Of a DNA stretch of 6,021 nucleotides, positions 1 to 5,378 are shown piece after piece. The stretch is taken from the NCBI GenBank assembly GCA_023443705.1, contig JAEZTD010000298.1, forward strand, positions 1-6,021, written 5' to 3'. Made by a program: the position numbers and the translations under genes. A model generated the notes under the pieces. It was not told the origin of the DNA, ran no database searches, and worked only from the letters and a program-made list of their open reading frames with translations. This stretch comes from Bacillota bacterium (GTDB lineage Bacteria; Bacillota; Clostridia; Christensenellales; Aristaeellaceae). The stretch's first letter is position 1. The number at the start of each line of letters is the position of its first letter.

Positions 1-555
1 GACATCAAGCGCATGCTGGCCTTTTCAAGCGTCAGCCAGATCGGCTACATCGTGCTGGGCGTTTCCACCGGTTCGATGCTCGGTTTTGTCGGCGCAGTGA
101 TGCACTTTTTCAACCACGCGACGTTCAAGTCCCTCCTGTTCGTGGATTCTGCGGCAATCGTACACGAGACCGGTACGCGCGATATGGACCAGATGGGCGG
201 CTTGGGTTCAAAGATGCCGGTGACAAGCGTCAGTTCCATTCTGGGGCTGATGTCGATGGCGGGCATCCCGCCGTTGTCCGGCTTCTGGTCGAAGCTGCTG
301 ATCGTCATGGCGGTATGGCGGGTCTCCCCCGGCTTCGCCATCGCGGCGCTTTGTTTGAGCGGACTGACCCTCGGGTATTTTCTTATTCTCCAGAAGAAAG
401 TGTTTTTCGGAAAGCCTTCGCCCGCGATGGAAGGCGTCACCGAGTGCGGCGGCAGCATGAAGCTGGTTGAAATTGTTTTGTCCGCCGTCAACATTCTGGC
501 GGGGCTTTTGTTCCCGTTCCTGATCGTCTACCTCAGCGGCCGCGGCCTCCTCTGA
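1..555 (+). CDS. Antiporter-like membrane subunit (NuoL/M/N, MrpD, HyfB/MbhH family), 5'-truncated
   Basis: This is the C-terminal 184 residues of a proton- or sodium-translocating subunit. The frame is open from base 1, so the gene starts before the window, and the ATG at 13 is an internal methionine. The visible part opens with DIKRMLAFSSVSQIGY, a hallmark of the proton_antipo_M domain. It continues with NHATFKSLLF (window residues 38-47), which carries the conserved channel lysine K43, and then GIPPLSGFWSK, whose lysine is K98. Several hydrophobic helices follow, and the chain ends shortly after a last helix. It has no long lateral helix extension of the NuoL type, so NuoM/NuoN/MrpD or the MbhH/HyfB group is the better fit. 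In the complex it should sit in the membrane arm and couple electron transfer to ion pumping. The next gene follows after 32 bases. An Asp at residue 49 (LLFVDSAA) lies where I would expect a neutral residue. The family call is firm, but the exact subfamily cannot be fixed from the C-terminus. Confidence 0.93.
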   Translation, partial: DIKRMLAFSSVSQIGYIVLGVSTGSMLGFVGAVMHFFNHATFKSLLFVDSAAIVHETGTRDMDQMGGLGSKMPVTSVSSILGLMSMAGIPPLSGFWSKLLIVMAVWRVSPGFAIAALCLSGLTLGYFLILQKKVFFGKPSPAMEGVTECGGSMKLVEIVLSAVNILAGLLFPFLIVYLSGRGLL

Positions 556-572
556 CGACAGACCTTAGCGAT

Positions 573-590
573 GGAAGGTGTGGAAAATTG
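573..590 (+). promoter_or_regulatory. Ribosome binding site deciding a TTG start for the NuoJ-like gene
   Basis: GGAAGG at 573-578 lies nine bases before TTG at 588-590. The first in-frame ATG, at 603, and a GTG at 600 have no comparable purine tract at good spacing, so TTG is the best-supported start. The choice is not certain, because the GTG and ATG would remove only four or five residues. Confidence 0.55.
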
Positions 591-1094
591 AACTTTGCAG
601 TGATGATTTTGCTGATGGCGGGGCTCGTGGTCTCCGCGCTTCTCGTGGTGATGCTGCGTGACCTCCTCATGGCGGCGGTGGCGCTGTCTGCGATGAGCGC
701 GGTTTTGACCATCATCCTGTTCCTGCTCAAGGCGCCGCTGGCCGCTGTGTTTGAACTGAGCGTGTGCGCCGGTCTGATTACGGTGGTATTCATCAGCACC
801 ATTTCGATGACCAAACTGCGCACCAAAGAGGAAATCGCAAAGCATCAGGAGGAGCGCCGCCAGCGCTTCAGCCTGCTTCCGGTGGTCGTGATCGCGCTGG
901 TTTCCGCGGGTCTGGCCCTGATGATCCCGCACATGGGCGAACTCGTCCCCACCGTCATCCCGGATGTGCCCACCACGGCAGAGGCCACCGTATTCTGGAA
1001 CGAGCGCCAGGCGGACCTTCTGGGCCAGATCGTGATCGCGCTGGCCGGCGTGTTCGGCGTGCTGATCTTCTTCAAGGAGGCTGACAAGCGATGA
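588..1094 (+). CDS. NuoJ-like membrane subunit of the hydrogenase complex
   Basis: This 168-residue hydrophobic protein resembles complex I subunit J (ND6). About five transmembrane helices can be seen near residues 3-23, 26-47, 52-74, 94-112 and 143-162. A charged loop at 76-93 (KLRTKEEIAKHQEERRQR) separates the third and fourth helices. The third helix contains AVFELSVCAGLITVVF, which aligns with the NuoJ signature ALEIIVYAGAIMVLF. The buried Glu is kept (E56), but the usual Tyr is Cys60. In complex I this helix is next to NuoK and belongs to the path that links quinone reduction to pumping. Here it should do the same job for the hydrogenase. A NuoJ type is a better fit than the MrpB/DUF4040 (MbhD/E) type, because the latter lacks this Glu-containing motif. 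The TTG start is inferred from the Shine-Dalgarno position. The stop overlaps the next start as ATGA, which suggests coupled translation. Confidence 0.85.
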   Translation: MNFAVMILLMAGLVVSALLVVMLRDLLMAAVALSAMSAVLTIILFLLKAPLAAVFELSVCAGLITVVFISTISMTKLRTKEEIAKHQEERRQRFSLLPVVVIALVSAGLALMIPHMGELVPTVIPDVPTTAEATVFWNERQADLLGQIVIALAGVFGVLIFFKEADKR

Positions 1095-1399
1095 GTTTTC
1101 TGTTCGGCGTCTTCTTAATCGGTGCGGTGTTGCTGATCGCCGTGGGCGCGTACGGCATCATCGTCACCCGAAACCTGATGCGCATTGTCTTGTCGGTGGA
1201 GGTACTCACCAAGGCGGTCACGCTGGTGATCATTGGTGCGGGTTACGAAACCGGGAACATGGGCGTTGCCCAGTCTTTCGTGATTACCATCATCGTGGTG
1301 GAGGTCATGCTGCTGGTCATCGCCACTGGCCTTCTCTTCGGCGCCTTTAAAAACAACGGCTCCCTGATGACCGACAAGCTCAACAACCTGAAAGGGTAG
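1091..1399 (+). CDS. NuoK-like (MrpC/MbhG-related) membrane subunit
   Basis: At 102 residues this is the normal length for NuoK (ND4L), a three-helix subunit of the ion-translocating arm. The helices lie near residues 3-25, 28-51 and 60-86. The two glutamates that matter for pumping in E. coli NuoK (E36 and E72) have counterparts at E37 in RIVLSVEVLTKA and E71 in ITIIVVEVML. The short C-terminal tail DKLNNLKG also looks like the NuoK tail. Keeping both glutamates points to a working proton path rather than a decayed subunit. AAGGAGG at 1074-1080 lies ten bases before the ATG, inside the end of the NuoJ-like gene, and the two genes overlap by four bases. MrpC/MnhC proteins are related, but the second Glu and the short length favour NuoK. 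Confidence 0.9.
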   Translation: MSFLFGVFLIGAVLLIAVGAYGIIVTRNLMRIVLSVEVLTKAVTLVIIGAGYETGNMGVAQSFVITIIVVEVMLLVIATGLLFGAFKNNGSLMTDKLNNLKG

Positions 1400-1438
1400 C
1401 CTTTCAGAATATTTACGACGAATGGATGGAGGCATCCG

Positions 1439-1759
1439 ATGCAAAGCTTTATCATGTCGCCGCCGGTCGCGTTTCTCCTGATTCTTCTGCTGTCTACCGG
1501 CGTCTCGTTCGTTTCGAAGAGGCTGGCCGCCCGCGGGCAGGACTCCCAGTACAAGATGCAGGCCTATGCCTGCGGCGAGGACATGGAGGAAAATCGAGGC
1601 CAGCCGGACTACTCCGAGTTTTTCAAATTCGCGTTTTTCTTCACCATCATGCACGTGGTCGTGCTGGTGGTGGCCACGGACCCGGCGGGCCTCACGGTCA
1701 CGTCGGCGGTATACCTGGGCGTGACGGTACTTTCGCTGTTCATGCTCCTTCGGAGGTAG
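1439..1759 (+). CDS. NuoA-like membrane subunit
   Basis: This 106-residue protein resembles complex I subunit A (ND3). One helix lies near residues 10-26. It is followed by a polar loop with KMQAYACGED (39-48), which matches the NuoA loop signature YECG and its invariant Cys (C45). Two more helices lie near 61-80 and 85-103. In complex I this loop sits at the junction between the peripheral arm and NuoH and moves during turnover. The segment after the loop (EFFKFAFFFTIMHVVVL) aligns with the second NuoA helix (FFLIAILFLIFDVEIALL). The conserved Asp and Glu of FDVE are replaced by His72 and Val74. GGATGGAGG at 1424-1432 is a good ribosome binding site six bases before the ATG. The gene sits directly before the NuoB-like gene, where MbhI lies in Pyrococcus Mbh clusters, so a shared bridging role is plausible. 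The family call rests on the loop motif and topology. Confidence 0.82.
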   Translation: MQSFIMSPPVAFLLILLLSTGVSFVSKRLAARGQDSQYKMQAYACGEDMEENRGQPDYSEFFKFAFFFTIMHVVVLVVATDPAGLTVTSAVYLGVTVLSLFMLLRR

Positions 1760-1762
1760 CGC

Positions 1763-2317
1763 ATGAAGACCATCGAACGCCTCATCACCTGGGCGCGGCT
1801 GAAGTCGCCCTGGATCATCCATTTCAACTCCGGCGCGTGCAACGCCTGCGACATCGAGGTGCTGGCGGCGCTGACTCCCCGCTACGACGTGGAGCGCTTC
1901 GGCGTACAGCTGAAGGGCTCTCCCCGGCATGCGGACGTACTGGTGTGCTCCGGTCCGGTTACGCTGCAGCAGCGAGAGCGGCTTCTGACCATCTACGAAC
2001 AGATGCCCGAGCCCAAGTTCGTCATTGCGGTGGGCACCTGCGCCTGCTCCGCGGGCGTGTTTGACGGCTGTTACTGCGTGGAGGGCGGCGTGGACACCGC
2101 CATCCCGGTGAACATGTACGTGCCCGGCTGCCCGGTGAAGCCCGAAGCCATCATCGACGGCGTCGTGAAGCTTTTAAAAGGGCTGGAGAACAAGGAACCA
2201 AAAAAGTCCAGATGGCGCAAGGCGGCAGCATCCCCCGCCATCAAAGCTCCGGAGGCCATTAAATCCCCCGAAGCCGCGGCGGAACCCGGAGCTGTCGGAG
2301 AAGAAATCAAATCGTAA
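1763..2317 (+). CDS. [NiFe] hydrogenase small subunit, NuoB/EchC/MbhJ/HycG-like
   Basis: This 184-residue subunit should carry the single [4Fe-4S] cluster nearest the Ni-Fe site, the counterpart of N2 in complex I. The four ligand cysteines can be placed: C26 and C29 in GACNACDIE, C93 in VGTCACSAG, and C123 in VPGCPVKPEAIIDG. The spacing and motifs are those of group 4 hydrogenases, which have only this cluster in the small subunit. CNACD differs from the adjacent-Cys pair seen in complex I NuoB. There is no Tat signal and no transmembrane segment, which fits a cytoplasmic peripheral arm. The family core ends near residue 142. A 42-residue tail rich in Ala, Pro, Lys and Glu follows, with a repeated AIK-A/S-PE unit. 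The ribosome binding site CGGAGG lies at 1751-1756, inside the end of the NuoA-like gene, three bases upstream of this start. The NuoC-like gene follows after 12 bases. Confidence 0.94.
   Translation: MKTIERLITWARLKSPWIIHFNSGACNACDIEVLAALTPRYDVERFGVQLKGSPRHADVLVCSGPVTLQQRERLLTIYEQMPEPKFVIAVGTCACSAGVFDGCYCVEGGVDTAIPVNMYVPGCPVKPEAIIDGVVKLLKGLENKEPKKSRWRKAAASPAIKAPEAIKSPEAAAEPGAVGEEIKS
2237..2272 (+). repeat. Two-copy 18-bp imperfect tandem repeat in the small-subunit tail
   Basis: Bases 2237-2254 and 2255-2272 are adjacent in-frame copies that differ at five of 18 positions. They encode AIKAPEAIKSPE (residues 159-170 of the NuoB-like protein). Most differences are silent, so the protein repeat is better kept than the DNA. 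It belongs to a low-complexity Ala/Pro/Lys/Glu linker rather than a folded domain. Confidence 0.6.
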
Positions 2318-2329
2318 GGAGGCGGGCGC

Positions 2330-2854
2330 ATGGAGACCGTATTTGGAAGGGAAAACGGCGTTCTCGAACGCCTGTCCGCACGGTTTGGCGTGGATGCGGA
2401 GCAGGCGGCCGTCAAAACCCGCAGAATCTACCTGAAAGTTTCTTCGGAAATTTTCATGGAGGCGCTCAAATACCTGAGGAATGAAGTCGGCTTCGACCAA
2501 CTGTGCGCGATCACAGGACTCGATACCGGAGATCATTTTGAATTCCTCTACCACATCGCGGAACCGGGCGGCATTCTCATGACACTGGAATACGAGACGC
2601 CCCGCGAGGACCCCGTGGTCATCCCTACGGTGCTGCCGGTATATAACGGTGCCACCTTCTACGAGCGGGAGCTGGAAGGCCTCCTGGGCGTCAAGGTGGA
2701 GGGCTTGCCCGAGGGCAGGCAGTATCCGCTGCCCGACAACTGGCCGGCCGGCGAATACCCGCAGCGCAAGGACTGGAAGCCCGGCAAAAAGGCCAATTCG
2801 GCCCTTCAGGACGGGGCCAAGCCTCAACCGACGGAACCCGACAAGGGGGTATAG
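2330..2854 (+). CDS. NuoC/EchD/MbhK-like 30-kDa-type subunit
   Basis: This 174-residue cytoplasmic protein is a structural partner of the NuoD-like subunit and binds no cofactor in known relatives. The family signature is ERELEGLLGVKVEGLPEGRQYPLPDNWP (residues 112-139, interrupted here only by normal variation), and it occurs near the C-terminal end of the domain as in NuoC. The N-terminal half has the expected alpha/beta layout, with MEALKYLRNEVGFDQLCAI (about 43-61) leading into GLDTGDHFEFLYHI. The domain ends near W148. A 26-residue hydrophilic tail rich in Lys, Pro and Gln follows, reminiscent of the tail on the preceding small subunit. AAGGAGG at 2316-2322 overlaps the stop of the NuoB-like gene and lies seven bases before this ATG. 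In E. coli HycE and complex I NuoCD the C and D domains are fused. Here they are separate genes with two bases between them. Confidence 0.92.
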   Translation: METVFGRENGVLERLSARFGVDAEQAAVKTRRIYLKVSSEIFMEALKYLRNEVGFDQLCAITGLDTGDHFEFLYHIAEPGGILMTLEYETPREDPVVIPTVLPVYNGATFYERELEGLLGVKVEGLPEGRQYPLPDNWPAGEYPQRKDWKPGKKANSALQDGAKPQPTEPDKGV

Positions 2855-2856
2855 AC

Positions 2857-4074
2857 ATGGACAGAGACAACAAAATCATGATCCCTCTGGGCCCGCAGCA
2901 TCCCGCGCTGGAAGAGCCCGAGAGCTTTAACCTCCTTCTGGAGGGCGAGCGCGTCGCGGCGGCGTCCGTAGCGCTGGGCTACAACCACCGAGGCATGGAG
3001 AAGGCTGCGGAGAGCCGCACCTATACCCAGAACATCTACCTTCTGGAGCGCATCTGCGGCATCTGCTCCCACTCCCATTCCACCTGCTATGTGCAGACGG
3101 TGGAGGCTCTGGCGAACGTCGAAGTCCCCCGCCGCGCGCTGTACCTGCGCGCGCTGGTGGGCGAGCTGGAGCGCATCCACAGCCACCTTCTTTGGCTTGG
3201 CATCGCGGGGCATGAGATCGGCTTCATGTCGCTGTTCATGTACGCGTGGCGCGACCGCGAGATCGTCATGGATACGCTGGAAATGCTGACCGGCAACCGC
3301 ATCAATTACGGCATGAACGCCATCGGAGGCGTTCGGCGCGACATCACGCCCGCTCAGGCCGAAAAGATCATGGAGGCCGTGGGCGCCCTCGAATCCCGCA
3401 CCGAATACTATAAAAATGCGGTGCTGGGGGAGGAAACCGTGGTAATGCGCCTGTCCGGCGTCGGAAAGCTCTCGAAGGAGGATGGTTTGCGCCTGGGCGC
3501 CGCGGGCCCGGTGCTGCGCGCCTCCGGGGTCAAGCGCGACGTTCGCCGGGACGACCCGAACGGCATCTACCCTGAACTGGAATTCGAAGTCGTCACCGAC
3601 GAGCACGCCGACGTGTACGGCCGCACGGTCGTAAGGGTATTGGAACTGATGGAAAGCTACAAGATGATCCGTCAGATCCTCCAGCAAATGCCGGAAGGGC
3701 CGATCTCGGTTCGGGTGCCCATGCGCATCCCGGCCGGAGAAGCGATCAGCCGCTACGAAGCGCCCCGCGGGGAGGACATCCACTATACCCGTTCCAACGG
3801 CACCGACAAGCCGGACCGCGTCAAGGTTCGCGCCCCCACGCTGGCGAATTCCGCGGCCATCGCCCACATGATCGAGGGCGGTTACCTGGCCGACGTACCC
3901 ATCGTCATCGCGGCCATCGACCCCTGCTTCTCCTGCACGGACCGCATGGTGCGCGTGACGGACGCCTCCTCTGGCCGGGCGCAGATGTTTGACTGGGAAG
4001 GCCTTCGGAACTACAGCGCGAAGTGGTATGCGAACCAGGGCGTCGACCTGTCCGCACTCCGTATGAAACCTTAA
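2857..4074 (+). CDS. Group 4 [NiFe] hydrogenase large subunit, NuoD/EchE/MbhL/HycE-C-like (catalytic)
   Basis: This 405-residue subunit holds the Ni-Fe active site and is expected to reduce protons to H2. The N-terminal nickel motif is ERICGICSH with C67 and C70. The C-terminal motif is DPCFSCTDR with C357 and C360. All four ligands are present, so this is a hydrogenase and not a nickel-free NuoD or FpoD. It opens with IPLGPQHPALEEPE and GYNHRGMEKAAE, typical of the Ech/CooH/HycE branch. E64, just before the first CxxC, is a plausible proton-relay residue. After R363 a 42-residue C-terminal stretch starts with M364. This mirrors HycE, where HycI cleaves between Arg and Met of the same CTDR-M sequence, and a HycI homologue is encoded in the operon. 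AAGGGGG at 2843-2849 lies seven bases before the ATG. Length and motifs are complete, with no sign of damage. Confidence 0.97.
   Translation: MDRDNKIMIPLGPQHPALEEPESFNLLLEGERVAAASVALGYNHRGMEKAAESRTYTQNIYLLERICGICSHSHSTCYVQTVEALANVEVPRRALYLRALVGELERIHSHLLWLGIAGHEIGFMSLFMYAWRDREIVMDTLEMLTGNRINYGMNAIGGVRRDITPAQAEKIMEAVGALESRTEYYKNAVLGEETVVMRLSGVGKLSKEDGLRLGAAGPVLRASGVKRDVRRDDPNGIYPELEFEVVTDEHADVYGRTVVRVLELMESYKMIRQILQQMPEGPISVRVPMRIPAGEAISRYEAPRGEDIHYTRSNGTDKPDRVKVRAPTLANSAAIAHMIEGGYLADVPIVIAAIDPCFSCTDRMVRVTDASSGRAQMFDWEGLRNYSAKWYANQGVDLSALRMKP
3919..3948 (+). other. C-terminal nickel ligands and predicted HycI cleavage site
   Basis: These codons spell DPCFSCTDRM (residues 355-364 of the large subunit). 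The two cysteines are the second pair of nickel ligands. In E. coli HycE the protease HycI cuts between Arg and Met in the matching DPCMSCTDR-M context, so cleavage here is predicted after R363, releasing 42 residues. The site is inferred by homology. Confidence 0.7.
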
Positions 4075-4091
4075 GGGGGAAAAGCAACGTG
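4073..4091 (+). promoter_or_regulatory. Ribosome binding site deciding a GTG start for the NuoH-like gene
   Basis: AAGGGGGA at 4073-4080 overlaps the TAA stop of the large-subunit gene and lies eight bases before GTG at 4089-4091. The frame extends upstream to another GTG at 4023, but that would add 22 polar residues from inside the large-subunit gene that do not belong to the NuoH family. The protein from 4089 begins directly with a hydrophobic helix, as NuoH does. Confidence 0.8.
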
Positions 4092-5027
4092 TGGCTTGCC
4101 CTGTTCCAAATCATTATCTTTCCGGGTTTTCTGTTTCTGGGCGCGATGTCCCTGGTATTTGAGTACGTGGATCGGAAGCTTTATGCCCGGATGCAGAACC
4201 GCGTCGGCCCGCCGTGGTATCAGCCGCTGGCGGACCTTGTAAAGCTTCTGTCCAAGGAGGCCATTATCCCCAGCGAGGCCGAGCCGCGCCTTTTCAGCGC
4301 GATTCCGGTCTTCGCCTTCGCGGCCACCTGCGCGGCGTTCCTGTACGTACCGATCTGGAGGCCAACCTCGATCATGCCCTTCTCCAGCGACCTGATCGTT
4401 GTAATGTACTTTTTGACCATCCCGACGCTGACGTTCTTCCTGGCGGGCTGGTTCTCCTCGTCACTGTTCGCGGAGCTTGGCGCAATCCGCGCGATGACGC
4501 AACTGTTCGCCTATGAGGTACCGCTGTACATGGCGCTTCTGGGCCCGGCACTTCTGGCCGGCAGCTGGTCGATCAGCGACATTTCGCAGTTCTACCACAG
4601 TCACCCGCTGCTCCTCCTTGCAAACATCCCGGGTTTTGTGGTGTGCATCATCGCGGCCCAGGGCAAGCTGGAACGCGCGCCTTTTGACATCCCGGACGCG
4701 GAGACCGAGATCGTCGGCGGCACGTTCACCGAGTACAGCGGGCGGCTCCTCGCCATGTTCAAGATGACGATCAGCGCCGAAATGGTGGTGCTGGCCTCGC
4801 TGATCGCCGCCGTCTTCTTCCCCGTTTTTATCGGCGGAAACGCCGTGGTGGGCTTCCTGCTCTTTCTCGTGAAGGTCTTCGTCGTGGTGTTCCTGCTGGC
4901 GGCCATGCGCGCCGCGCTGGCGCGCATCCGCATGGACCAGATGATCGACTTCTGCTGGAAGATTCTGGCTCCCGTCGCGCTCGTACAGATTCTGATCGAC
5001 ATGCTTGTCAAAGGAGCACTTTTCTAA
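4089..5027 (+). CDS. NuoH/EchB/MbhM/HycD-like membrane anchor subunit
   Basis: This 312-residue polytopic membrane protein anchors the hydrogenase module and connects it to the ion-pumping arm. About eight hydrophobic helices are visible. Three family signatures stand out on the cytoplasmic side. The first is EYVDRKLYARMQNRVGP (about residues 25-41), matching ERKxxARMQxRxGP of NuoH. The second is KLERAPFDIPDAETEIVGG followed by EYSG (about 196-219), matching NRAPFDLPEAExELVAGxxxEYS. The third is RIRMDQMIDFCWK near the C-terminus. The acidic loop is the part that lines the quinone cavity in complex I and contacts the hydrogenase in Ech and Mbh. The GTG start at 4089 is set by the ribosome binding site. 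The length matches NuoH and the Ech/Hyc homologues, and the key charged residues are kept. The stop TAA is directly followed by the ATG of the ferredoxin-like gene. Confidence 0.95.
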   Translation: MWLALFQIIIFPGFLFLGAMSLVFEYVDRKLYARMQNRVGPPWYQPLADLVKLLSKEAIIPSEAEPRLFSAIPVFAFAATCAAFLYVPIWRPTSIMPFSSDLIVVMYFLTIPTLTFFLAGWFSSSLFAELGAIRAMTQLFAYEVPLYMALLGPALLAGSWSISDISQFYHSHPLLLLANIPGFVVCIIAAQGKLERAPFDIPDAETEIVGGTFTEYSGRLLAMFKMTISAEMVVLASLIAAVFFPVFIGGNAVVGFLLFLVKVFVVVFLLAAMRAALARIRMDQMIDFCWKILAPVALVQILIDMLVKGALF

Positions 5028-5378
5028 ATGAATACATCCCCTGGAAAAATGGTCCCCTTCTTGCTCAGAATGCTGACCCATAAGTCCGATACCGTGCTGT
5101 ATCCCGCGGTGGAGGCGCAGGTACCTGACAAATTCCGAGGCATGCTGAAATTCCACGGCGATCGGTGCGTTGGCTGCAAGCTGTGCGTGCGCATGTGTCC
5201 GTCAAACGCCATCACCATTGAAAAGGTGGCGGATAAGCAGTTCAAGGCCATCGTTCACCTGGACAAATGCCTCTATTGCGGCCAGTGCGTGGACAGCTGC
5301 AACAAGGGTGCGCTGGAAAACACCCAGGATTTCGAGCTCGCCAGCTCCGACAAGAATTCGCTGACGAGGGAAATATGA
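5028..5378 (+). CDS. NuoI/EchF/MbhN-like subunit with two [4Fe-4S] clusters
   Basis: This 116-residue electron-transfer subunit has two ferredoxin-type motifs: CVGCKLCVRMCP (C47, C50, C53, C57) and CLYCGQCVDSC (C81, C84, C87, C91). It should accept electrons from soluble ferredoxin and pass them to the cluster of the small subunit. The N-terminal ~40 residues (with YPAVEAQVPDKFRG before the first motif) fit the region by which NuoI-type subunits dock on the NuoD/NuoB module. The Pro that usually follows the last Cys of a motif is present in the first and replaced by Asn in the second (CNKGAL), a common variation in this branch. AAGGAG at 5011-5016 lies eleven bases before the ATG, which follows the NuoH stop directly. 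There is no transmembrane helix or signal peptide. The stop overlaps the next gene's start. Confidence 0.94.
   Translation: MNTSPGKMVPFLLRMLTHKSDTVLYPAVEAQVPDKFRGMLKFHGDRCVGCKLCVRMCPSNAITIEKVADKQFKAIVHLDKCLYCGQCVDSCNKGALENTQDFELASSDKNSLTREI

Noticed and set aside
571..591. A six-codon open frame (MEGVEN) whose TGA overlaps the TTG start of the NuoJ-like gene
   Set aside because: The TTGA overlap looks like translational coupling, but there is no ribosome binding site before the ATG at 571 and its bases are better explained as the Shine-Dalgarno region of the TTG start.
1115..1930. A 271-codon - strand open frame spanning the NuoK-, NuoA- and NuoB-like genes
   Set aside because: It crosses three firmly identified + strand genes, and its composition (many Arg, His, Gln, Asp) is typical of antisense shadows.
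1426..2064. A 212-codon + strand frame that overlaps the NuoA- and NuoB-like genes
   Set aside because: It is an out-of-frame product rich in Arg, Gly and Ala without motifs. The overlapping frames encode recognised NuoA and NuoB homologues.
2824..3867. A 347-codon open frame on the - strand opposite the hydrogenase large subunit
   Set aside because: It is a shadow of GC-rich codon bias. Its product is rich in His, Arg, Val and Ala with no recognisable domain, and the + strand frame is a complete conserved enzyme.
4023..4088. Upstream extension of the NuoH-like gene to the GTG at 4023
   Set aside because: It would overlap the large-subunit gene by 52 bases, lacks a ribosome binding site and adds polar residues not found in NuoH. 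The start at 4089 is well supported.
5267..5374. Upstream extension of the hycI frame into the ferredoxin-like gene
   Set aside because: The added 36 residues are an out-of-frame reading of the second iron-sulfur motif. HycI homologues begin close to the LGAGS motif.
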